From an uncultured Eubacteriales bacterium (lineage in GTDB: Bacteria; Bacillota; Clostridia; Oscillospirales; Acutalibacteraceae), in contig ONRO01000259.1 of NCBI GenBank assembly GCA_900320235.1, forward strand, positions 1 to 15,950: a stretch of 15,950 bases of DNA, read 5' to 3'. Shown one piece after another: positions 1-6,934 of the stretch. The translations under genes were made by a program, and so were the position numbers. Under the pieces are notes generated by a model. The model was given only the letters and a program-made list of their open reading frames with translations. It ran no database searches and was not told the origin of the DNA. Each line of letters begins with the position of its first letter. Positions within the stretch are counted from its first letter, which is position 1.

Positions 1-1605
1 GGTGTAAACAAGGGCGATATGAATTATATCGTTAAAACAGGTCTGATTCTTGCAGCAGTAGCATTTGCAGCCCTGATTTTCGGAATTTTCTCCGGTAAGT
101 TTGCGGCAAAGGCAAGTGCAGGTTTTGCAAAAAACCTCAGACATGATCTGTTCTATAAGATACAGGATTATTCTTTTTTAAACATTGACAAGTTTTCGAC
201 CTCGAGTCTTGTCACAAGACTGACTACCGATATCACTAATATTCAGAATTCGTATCAGATGATTATTCGTGTTGCAGTCAGGGCTCCGTTTATGATGATT
301 TTCGCAATGATAATGTCATTCAGTATCAATGCTGAGCTTTCACTTGTGTTTGTAGCATTTATTCCGTTTATCGCCCTTGCTCTCGGACTGGTGATAAAAT
401 ATGCTCATCCGGTATTCAAGAGAGTGTTCAAAACATATGATAAACTCAATAATATAGTTCAGGAAAATCTGCATGGTATCCGTGTTGTAAAATCTTTTGT
501 AAGAGAAGAACATGAGGTCAGAAAATTCGGCGATATTTCAGGTGAGATATACAGGGATTTTTCAAAGGCGGAAAAAATTGTTGCTTTCAATATGCCTGTT
601 ATGCAGATCAGTATTTACGGTTGTATTCTTGTAATAGCCTGGATAGCTTCGCATCAGATAGTGGGCGGAATAATGACAACCGGAGAGCTTGTCAGTATGA
701 TGACATATGTGTTCCAGATCCTGATGAGTCTTATGTTCCTGTCTATGATTATGGTTATGGTTGTTCTTTCAAAGGCTTCCGGTGACCGTGTAGCAGAAGT
801 GCTGAATGAGGTCCCGGATCTGAAAAATAACGAAAAGGCTCTCAAGGAGGTAAAGGACGGAAGCATTGTATTCGATAACGTTTCATTCAGCTATGCAAAG
901 GATATGAATAAGATTTGTCTTAAAGATGTCAATTTAAAAATCAAATCCGGTGAAACAATTGGTATAATAGGCGGTACCGGTTCGTCAAAATCAAGCCTTG
1001 TACAGCTTATTCCGAGATTATATGATGCAACAGAAGGAACGGTTTATGTCGGCGGAGAAAATGTAAAAGACTATGATATAGAAACTATCCGTGACAGTGT
1101 AGCAATGGTTCTGCAGAAGAATGTGCTTTTCTCAGGAACAATAAAGGAAAATCTTCGCTGGGGTGATCCTCAGGCAACTGATGAGGATATCGCAAGAGTG
1201 TGCAGACTTGCTCAGGCAGATGAATTTATTGAAAAGATGCCGGATAAATACGATACATATATCGAACAGGGCGGAACAAATGTTTCAGGCGGACAAAGAC
1301 AAAGACTCTGTATTGCGAGAGCACTGCTGAAAAAACCGAAAATACTGATACTTGATGATTCAACGAGTGCAGTTGATACAAAGACAGATAAGCTTATACG
1401 AAAAGCTTTTCTTGAAGAAATACCTGATACGACGAAAATTATAATTGCACAAAGAATATCATCAATTGAGGATGCAGATAAAATCATAGTAATGGATAAA
1501 GGCTGTATCTGTGATTTCGGAACTCATGAAGAATTGATCAGAAATAATGAGATATACAGAGAAGTATATAATTCACAGAAGAAGGGAAGTGAAGAGAATG
1601 CCTGA
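1..1605 (+). CDS. ABC exporter half-transporter, degenerate-site subunit (5' end outside window)
   Basis: A fused membrane-ATPase half-transporter of the multidrug/lipid exporter type (BmrC/TM287-like). The frame is open from base 1, ahead of the first ATG at 19, and the usual first transmembrane helix is missing, so the true start lies left of the window. About five hydrophobic segments are followed by an ATPase domain. Walker A (970-996) reads GGTGSSKSS, with Ser for the third Gly. The signature VSGGQ is intact. Walker B ends LDDST, with Asp (1357-1359) in place of the catalytic Glu. The switch-loop His is Gln (1450-1452, in IIAQRISS). These changes are the hallmark of the subunit supplying the degenerate ATP site in heterodimeric exporters. 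The gene overlaps the next one by 8 bases, so the two are co-translated and almost certainly pair. The substrate cannot be told from sequence. Confidence 0.93.
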   Translation, partial: GVNKGDMNYIVKTGLILAAVAFAALIFGIFSGKFAAKASAGFAKNLRHDLFYKIQDYSFLNIDKFSTSSLVTRLTTDITNIQNSYQMIIRVAVRAPFMMIFAMIMSFSINAELSLVFVAFIPFIALALGLVIKYAHPVFKRVFKTYDKLNNIVQENLHGIRVVKSFVREEHEVRKFGDISGEIYRDFSKAEKIVAFNMPVMQISIYGCILVIAWIASHQIVGGIMTTGELVSMMTYVFQILMSLMFLSMIMVMVVLSKASGDRVAEVLNEVPDLKNNEKALKEVKDGSIVFDNVSFSYAKDMNKICLKDVNLKIKSGETIGIIGGTGSSKSSLVQLIPRLYDATEGTVYVGGENVKDYDIETIRDSVAMVLQKNVLFSGTIKENLRWGDPQATDEDIARVCRLAQADEFIEKMPDKYDTYIEQGGTNVSGGQRQRLCIARALLKKPKILILDDSTSAVDTKTDKLIRKAFLEEIPDTTKIIIAQRISSIEDADKIIVMDKGCICDFGTHEELIRNNEIYREVYNSQKKGSEENA

Positions 1606-3511
1606 AAAGAAAAAACAGGGTGGAGCTATGCCGGAAATGAAAAATGCTACCAGACTCAAAAACCCTGCAAAGGTAATCAAAAGACTTCTCAGCTATCTCA
1701 GAGGCTATACTGTGAGGTTTATTATTGTACTTGTCTGCATTGTGATAAGTGCAGGTGCAAGTGCTTTCAGTGCGATGTTTATTCAGCTTCTGATAGATAA
1801 TTATATTGTCCCGCTGATGGGACAGAAGAATCCTGACTTCACAGGCCTTCTCATAATGCTTCTGACAGTCGGAGGAATACTTCTTACAGGTGCACTTGCC
1901 GGTCTTGCATATAACAGAATGATGGTAAATATTTCTCAGGGAATACAGAAAAAGATTCGTGACGATCTTTTTGCACATATGCAGACTCTTCCGATAAAAT
2001 ATTTTGATACCCATTCCCATGGCGATATAATGAGCCGGTATACAAATGATATTGATACTCTCAGACAAATGATGTCGATCAGTCTACCGCAGATGTTTTC
2101 TTCGGTAATAACGATAATAACAGTCTTTGTTGCTATGATCACAATGAATTTATACCTGACATTGTTTGTACTTGTTTTTGTTGGCATAATGCTTGTCATT
2201 ACCGGCAAGATTGCAGGAGGAAGTGCTGTAAATTTTATCAAGCAGCAGAAGGAAATCGGTGAAGTAAACGGTTATATCGAGGAAATGATAAACGGCCAGA
2301 AGGTAGTAAAAGTATTCTGCCATGAGGAAGCTTCAAAGAAAGATTTTGACAGGAAAAACGAATCTCTCTGTGAAAGTTCGACGGCTGCAAATACCTATGC
2401 AAATATTCTTATGCCTATAATGAATAATCTCGGTAATCTTCAGTATGTACTTATTGCAATGGTAGGCGGCGCGCTGTCCATTTTCGGACTCAGTCCGATC
2501 ACAGCGGGCATTATTGCATCTTTCCTGCAGCTTTCAAAGAACTTTTCAAGGCCCTTCAGCGAGATATCACAGCAGCTTAATGCCGTAATAATGGCACTTG
2601 CCGGAGCAGAGCGTATCTTTGAGCTTATGGATGAGGAAAGCGAGCAGGACGAAGGTTATGTAACTCTTGTCAATGTAAAATATGATAAAAACGATAATCT
2701 TGTTGAAACAGAAGAGCGTACTGAAATGTGGGCATGGAAGCATCCTCACGGTGACGGCACAGTAACATATACAAAACTGAACGGAAATATCGTTATGAAG
2801 GATGTTGATTTCGGTTATACGGAAGAAAAAACGGTACTTCATGATGTATCGCTGTATGCTGAAAAGGGACAGAAAGTTGCATTCGTAGGAGCAACAGGAG
2901 CAGGCAAAACTACGATTACGAATCTTATTAACCGTTTTTATGATATTGCCGACGGTAAAATCAGATATGATGGAATAAATATCAATAAGATCAAAAAAAC
3001 AGATCTGAGAAGATCTCTCGGAGTTGTACTTCAGGATGTACATTTATTCACAGGAACTGTTATGGAAAATATCCGTTACGGAAAGCTTGATGCATCAGAT
3101 GAGGAATGTATTGCAGCAGCAAAGCTTGCAAATGCTCATGATTTTATAATGATGCTGCCTGATGGCTATGATACTGTGATAACCGGTGACGGAGGACAGC
3201 TTTCTCAGGGACAGTGTCAGCTTATTTCAATTGCAAGAGCGGCTGTTGCAGATCCGCCGGTAATGATACTTGATGAAGCAACTTCAAGTATTGATACAAG
3301 AACAGAAGCACTTGTGCAAAAGGGGATGGACGGACTTATGTATGGCAGGACAGTTTTTGTAATTGCTCACAGATTAAGTACTGTTCAGAATTCTGAGGTA
3401 ATAATGGTTCTTGAGCTTGGACGAATAATCGAGCGTGGAACACATGACGAGCTTATTGCCCGAAAAGGAAAATATTATCAGCTTTATATCGGCGCCTTTG
3501 AGCTTTCATAA
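1598..3511 (+). CDS. ABC exporter half-transporter, catalytic subunit (BmrD/TM288-like)
   Basis: Second half of the heterodimeric exporter, 637 residues. I chose the ATG at 1598, which overlaps the stop of the first gene and follows a purine-rich GAAGGGAAG stretch. In-frame codons back to 1547 lie inside the upstream gene and encode no family sequence. Six membrane segments fill about residues 40-330. A linker of about 50 residues (about 348-400, containing MWAWKHPHGDG) precedes the ATPase domain; such an insert is known in BmrD-like subunits. Walker A is GATGAGKTT (431-439), Walker B carries the catalytic Glu560, and switch His591 is present. The signature is LSQGQ (535-539) instead of LSGGQ. 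This complements the partner: its own Walker motifs plus the partner's VSGGQ make the competent site, and LSQGQ faces the partner's defective Walker motifs. The exported compound is unknown. Confidence 0.95.
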   Translation: MPEKKKQGGAMPEMKNATRLKNPAKVIKRLLSYLRGYTVRFIIVLVCIVISAGASAFSAMFIQLLIDNYIVPLMGQKNPDFTGLLIMLLTVGGILLTGALAGLAYNRMMVNISQGIQKKIRDDLFAHMQTLPIKYFDTHSHGDIMSRYTNDIDTLRQMMSISLPQMFSSVITIITVFVAMITMNLYLTLFVLVFVGIMLVITGKIAGGSAVNFIKQQKEIGEVNGYIEEMINGQKVVKVFCHEEASKKDFDRKNESLCESSTAANTYANILMPIMNNLGNLQYVLIAMVGGALSIFGLSPITAGIIASFLQLSKNFSRPFSEISQQLNAVIMALAGAERIFELMDEESEQDEGYVTLVNVKYDKNDNLVETEERTEMWAWKHPHGDGTVTYTKLNGNIVMKDVDFGYTEEKTVLHDVSLYAEKGQKVAFVGATGAGKTTITNLINRFYDIADGKIRYDGININKIKKTDLRRSLGVVLQDVHLFTGTVMENIRYGKLDASDEECIAAAKLANAHDFIMMLPDGYDTVITGDGGQLSQGQCQLISIARAAVADPPVMILDEATSSIDTRTEALVQKGMDGLMYGRTVFVIAHRLSTVQNSEVIMVLELGRIIERGTHDELIARKGKYYQLYIGAFELS

Positions 3512-3544
3512 TGCTGATACTGAAATGTGATAATTAATAAAACA

Positions 3545-3575
3545 GGGTACTGTGCATTTTGTATACACAGTACCC
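3545..3575. terminator. Hairpin in convergent spacer after the ABC genes
   Basis: GGGTACTGTG (3545-3554) pairs perfectly with CACAGTACCC (3566-3575) across an 11-base loop. Reading plus, it is followed by AAAATTATTA, a poor U-tract. Reading minus, it is followed by TGTTTTATT, which is better. It is probably a terminator, either weak for the ABC operon or a second stop for glgP transcripts that pass the first hairpin. Confidence 0.6.
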
Positions 3576-3596
3576 AAAATTATTAAATGCAAAACA

Positions 3597-3625
3597 GACC
3601 GGCAACGAAATGATCGTTACCGGTC
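3597..3625 (-). terminator. glgP terminator
   Basis: Twelve-base stem 3597-3608 / 3614-3625 with a 5-base loop, starting 9 bases past the glgP stop codon. In the minus-strand RNA all twelve positions pair, one as a G-U wobble; in the plus-strand RNA that position is a C-A mismatch. On the minus strand it is followed by TGTTTTGCATTT. Both points favour action on glgP transcripts. Confidence 0.75.
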
Positions 3626-3634
3626 TTAATGATA

Positions 3635-6061
3635 TTATACGTTGTTGTTATTGTTAAGAATAACAGGTTTAGCGTACCAGATTGTTTCAGCATAATCTCT
3701 GATTGATCTGTCAGAAGCAAATCTGCCTGCCTTTGCGATATTGATAAGAGACATTTTGTTCCAGACTTTTTTATCATCATAAAGTCTTGAAGCCTTCTGC
3801 TGGGTATTAGCATAATCAGCAAAATCAGCAAGTACCATATAAGGATCGATCGTACGCAGAGAATTTACGATATCACTGAAGCGTTCACCGAATTCTGAGC
3901 CGATTCCATCAACAGCAGCCTTGATAATATGGTTGTTGTTATAGGGAATAGCAGGATTGTAACCGTTCTTCTTAAGCTGATTTACCTCAGGTGTAGTCAT
4001 ACCAAAGATAAGAGAGTTTGTATCTCCGACAACATCATGAATCTCAACATTTGCACCGTCAAGAGTTCCGAGTGTTATTGCACCGTTTATCATGAACTTC
4101 ATGTTAGAAGTACCTGAAGCCTCTGTACCGGCAAGTGAGATCTGCTCGCTGATTTCTGCAGCAGGAATAAGCTTTTCAGCAACAGAAACTCTGTAATCCT
4201 CAAGATAAACTACCTTGAGCTTTTTGTTTACTCTCGGATCGTTGTTGATCTTGTCAGCAAGAGCAACGATAAACTGAATTATCTGTTTAGCGAAATAATA
4301 ACCCGGAGCAGCCTTTGCACCAAAAATATATGTCTTTGGTGTATATTCAGCATCAGGATTATCTCTGAGCCACTGATATGTGCTGTAAATATGCAGTGCA
4401 TTAAGCAGCTGACGCTTATACTCGTGGAGACGCTTTACCTGTACATCAAAGATAGAATCAGGACTTACCTTAATTCCGTTGTTTTCAAGAATATATTTAG
4501 CCATGCGCTCCTTGTTCTGCTTTTTGATTGCAGCAAGCTTTGCAAGAACAACTGCATCACTCTTGTATGCCATAAGACCGTCAAGAGCATTAGCATCTCT
4601 GATGAATTTGTCACCGATAAGCTCAGTGATAAGCTTTGCAAGTCCCGGATTACTCTGGTTGAGCCAGCGGCGGTGAGCGATACCGTTTGTAACATTCTTG
4701 AACTTTTCAGGAGTTACAGAATAGAAATCATTGAATACGCTGTCCTTGAGTATTTCGCTGTGGAGCTTTGAAACGCCGTTTACAGAGTGAGAAGCGATAA
4801 CTGCAAGATTTGCCATTCTGACGATACCGTCATTGATAACAGCCATTCTGCCGATCTTCCAGCCGTCAACGCCGTTATTGCTCATTTCCTCACAGAAACG
4901 TCTGTTTATCTCTTCGACGATCTGATAGATTCTTGGTAGCTTTCTCTGGAACATATCTACCTGCCAGCATTCAAGCGCTTCACTCATTACTGTATGGTTA
5001 GTATACGCAACAGTTCTTGTTACGATATCCCATGACTGATCCCAGCCGTAACCGCATTCATCAAGCATGATTCTCATAAGCTCGGGAATAGCAAGAACCG
5101 GATGAGTATCATTGAGGTGAATTGCGACAAGCTCGGGAAGATTGTCAAGAGAATTATGATGTCTGAGATGACGCTGGATAATATCCTGAATTGTTGCAGA
5201 AACAAGGAAATACTGCTGTGTCAGACGAAGACTCTTACCCTCGGAGTGATTATCCTCAGGATAGAGGACTCTTGTAATACTTTCAGCGAGAGCTTTCTGC
5301 TCCATTGAACGAACATAATCACCTGAATTGAAAAGCTTCATATCGAAGTTGTCAGATGTAGCAGCCCACAGACGAAGTCTGCTTATACCCTTGCCGCCGT
5401 CACCAGGAACGAGCATATCATAAGGTGTAGCAATGATTTTTGTAGCATTTTCATATTCGATTGAATGATGAGTTTCATGCCATGTTTCTTTGATTTTTCC
5501 GTCGAAATAAACAGGAATACTCTTTTCCGGATGCGGCTGAAGCCAGATTGAACCGCCTGGAAGCCAGAAATCAGGAAGCTCAGTCTGCCATCCGTCAACA
5601 AGCTTCTGACGGAAAATACCGTATTCGTATCTGAGAGAATAACCCATTGAGCTGTAATTCTGGGTTGCAAGACCATCAAGGAAGCAGGCAGCGAGTCTGC
5701 CGAGACCACCATTACCAAGACCTGCATCAGGCTCCTGCTCATATATATTTTCAAGCTTGATATTCAGGCTTTTGAGAGCCTGCTGAACAGTTTCCTCAAG
5801 CCCGAGGTTATACAGATTGTTCTTGAGAGAACGACCCATAAGGAATTCCATACACAGATAGTAAACTGTTTTGCTGTTCTGCTTTTCAGCAGCTGCAACA
5901 AAATCTTTGTGATCCTGACGCATAATATCACGGAGCATAAGAGCAACAGCCTTGTAGTAATGCTCGTCAGTAGCATCAGCGGGTGACACACCGAAATTGT
6001 GTGAAAGCTTAGCAATGATAAGCTCTCTTGCCTCGCTCGGTGTCAGCTTGGACTTTGACAT
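3635..6061 (-). CDS. glgP: Glycogen/maltodextrin phosphorylase (GT35)
   Basis: Cytoplasmic enzyme releasing glucose 1-phosphate from the non-reducing ends of alpha-1,4-glucans using phosphate and pyridoxal phosphate. It has 808 residues, the normal length for bacterial members. Visible family signatures include YYLCMEFLMGRSL and EPDAGLGNGGLGRLAACFLD near the N-terminus, HLNDTHPVLAIPELMR in the middle, and EASGTSNMKFMINGA with the cofactor-binding lysine at Lys655. The start ATG (6059-6061) is preceded by a strong AAGGAGGG ribosome binding site (6069-6076) at 7 bases. It is a single-gene unit with its own promoter and terminator. No other glycogen gene is in the window, so its role in storage glycogen versus maltodextrin use is open; glgP or malP are both possible names. 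Confidence 0.97.
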   Translation of the reverse strand: MSKSKLTPSEARELIIAKLSHNFGVSPADATDEHYYKAVALMLRDIMRQDHKDFVAAAEKQNSKTVYYLCMEFLMGRSLKNNLYNLGLEETVQQALKSLNIKLENIYEQEPDAGLGNGGLGRLAACFLDGLATQNYSSMGYSLRYEYGIFRQKLVDGWQTELPDFWLPGGSIWLQPHPEKSIPVYFDGKIKETWHETHHSIEYENATKIIATPYDMLVPGDGGKGISRLRLWAATSDNFDMKLFNSGDYVRSMEQKALAESITRVLYPEDNHSEGKSLRLTQQYFLVSATIQDIIQRHLRHHNSLDNLPELVAIHLNDTHPVLAIPELMRIMLDECGYGWDQSWDIVTRTVAYTNHTVMSEALECWQVDMFQRKLPRIYQIVEEINRRFCEEMSNNGVDGWKIGRMAVINDGIVRMANLAVIASHSVNGVSKLHSEILKDSVFNDFYSVTPEKFKNVTNGIAHRRWLNQSNPGLAKLITELIGDKFIRDANALDGLMAYKSDAVVLAKLAAIKKQNKERMAKYILENNGIKVSPDSIFDVQVKRLHEYKRQLLNALHIYSTYQWLRDNPDAEYTPKTYIFGAKAAPGYYFAKQIIQFIVALADKINNDPRVNKKLKVVYLEDYRVSVAEKLIPAAEISEQISLAGTEASGTSNMKFMINGAITLGTLDGANVEIHDVVGDTNSLIFGMTTPEVNQLKKNGYNPAIPYNNNHIIKAAVDGIGSEFGERFSDIVNSLRTIDPYMVLADFADYANTQQKASRLYDDKKVWNKMSLINIAKAGRFASDRSIRDYAETIWYAKPVILNNNNNV

Positions 6062-6083
6062 AAAAAAACCCTCCTTAATAAAA

Positions 6084-6146
6084 GTTTTCAGATACCGTAT
6101 AAACAGTCTGTCTGTCCTTTTTTCAGCAGACCAGCGGTATGAAAAC
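6084..6146 (-). promoter_or_regulatory. Structured leader of glgP
   Basis: In the minus-strand leader, GTTTTCATACCG (6146 to 6135) can pair with CGGTATCTGAAAAC (6097 to 6084), with a two-base bulge. Inside the loop, GTCTG (6131 to 6127) can pair with CAGAC (6114 to 6110 or 6110 to 6106). The stem is followed at once by TTTTATT and then the AAGGAGGG ribosome binding site. It could be a simple 5' stabiliser, a translational control hairpin or an attenuator; no known riboswitch class is recognised. Confidence 0.4.
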
Positions 6147-6196
6147 TTGTCGGAAAAAACCTTCCGTTTGTATGCATGTTAAAATAATACTGATTC

Positions 6197-6225
6197 ATTA
6201 TATAACATATTTACTTAATTTTCAA
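6197..6225 (-). promoter_or_regulatory. Sigma-A-type promoter for glgP
   Basis: On the minus strand, TTGAAA (6225 to 6220) and TATAAT (6202 to 6197) are separated by exactly 17 bases. The match is 5/6 at -35 and 6/6 at -10. Transcription would begin near 6190, giving a leader of about 130 bases. The rest of the 6062-6433 spacer is AT-rich and also holds the zapA upstream elements. Confidence 0.72.
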
Positions 6226-6347
6226 CTATAATATTAAAAAATTTTTACGAATATATGTGTATTATTTCCAAAGAATACCAAAACGGACAGCCGGATTTAT
6301 AATATTTCAGAAATTTTAGTAACAATTACGCTTTTTGGCTTTAATAA

Positions 6348-6377
6348 TTGACAGAAATGTATTATAATCAGTATCAG
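6348..6377 (+). promoter_or_regulatory. Possible promoter of the zapA-U32-dut operon
   Basis: A perfect TTGACA (6348-6353) and a perfect TATAAT (6363-6368) lie only 9 bases apart, too close to work together as a normal promoter. Alternatives are TTGACA with the poor TATCAG at 6372 (18-base spacing), or TATAAT with TTTAAT at 6340 (17-base spacing). A promoter must lie in this divergent spacer, but which elements are used is unclear. Confidence 0.4.
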
Positions 6378-6433
6378 GAGAATCATGTCCGCTCAGGAAA
6401 ATGATCTGAAAGTAAAAACAGAGGTGTATCCAA

Positions 6434-6934
6434 ATGGAAAATAATAACAGGAACCGTGTAAAAGTAGATATTGCAGGAACTCGCTTTACAGTAATAAGCG
6501 AAGAAAGCGAGCTTTATACAAAATCTGTCGCTGAAAGACTAAACAGCGAGATCAATTCGGTAAGGCGTGCTGCCCCCGGATTATCAGCTAATTCAGCTGT
6601 AATGCTTGCATCTCTTAATATTTGTGACCAGCTTATGAAATCCGAGGAGGCAGCTGACAGTCTTCGTCATCAGATAAAGGACTATCTTAATGAAGCAGCA
6701 AAATACCGCAGTTCCTTTGAGGAAGCAGATTGCGAAAATGCCAGACTCAGGAAGGATATCGAAACGCTCAGAAAGCGTCTCGGAGAAAAAGCAAGGATTG
6801 TCAGTGAGCCGTCACCAGTATCTCCTGCAGTAAAGGCAGTGAGGAAGTCTGCAACAACCGAAGCTGAGGACGAGGGAGCTGAGCAGGTTTCTTTCTTTGG
6901 CAGCAGAAACAAGAAAAATAATGGCAAGGCTTGA
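6434..6934 (+). CDS. zapA: Cell division protein ZapA-like
   Basis: Predicted cytoplasmic FtsZ-associated protein that bundles FtsZ filaments at the division ring. Residues about 8-75 match the ZapA head: a KVDIAGTRFTVISEES strand region, then a helix and SANSAVMLASLNICDQLMKSE. A coiled-coil-like helix (about 75-118) follows, as in the ZapA dimer stalk. The last 45 residues are a low-complexity acidic/basic tail with QVSFFGSR near its end; at 166 residues the protein is longer than the roughly 90-110 of classical ZapA. The start ATG has GAGGTG 7 bases upstream. It is the first gene of a compact operon with a U32 protein and dut; zapA beside U32 is a recurring arrangement in Clostridia to my knowledge. 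Family assignment is good; function is inferred from the family. Confidence 0.85.
   Translation: MENNNRNRVKVDIAGTRFTVISEESELYTKSVAERLNSEINSVRRAAPGLSANSAVMLASLNICDQLMKSEEAADSLRHQIKDYLNEAAKYRSSFEEADCENARLRKDIETLRKRLGEKARIVSEPSPVSPAVKAVRKSATTEAEDEGAEQVSFFGSRNKKNNGKA

Noticed and set aside
1538..2241. Minus-strand frames over the start of the second ABC gene
   Set aside because: Low-complexity shadow translations with no ribosome site, fully covered by a strongly supported gene.
6151..6166. Short CGGAA/TTCCG inverted repeat in the glgP leader as a terminator
   Set aside because: Only five pairs and no following T-run on either strand.
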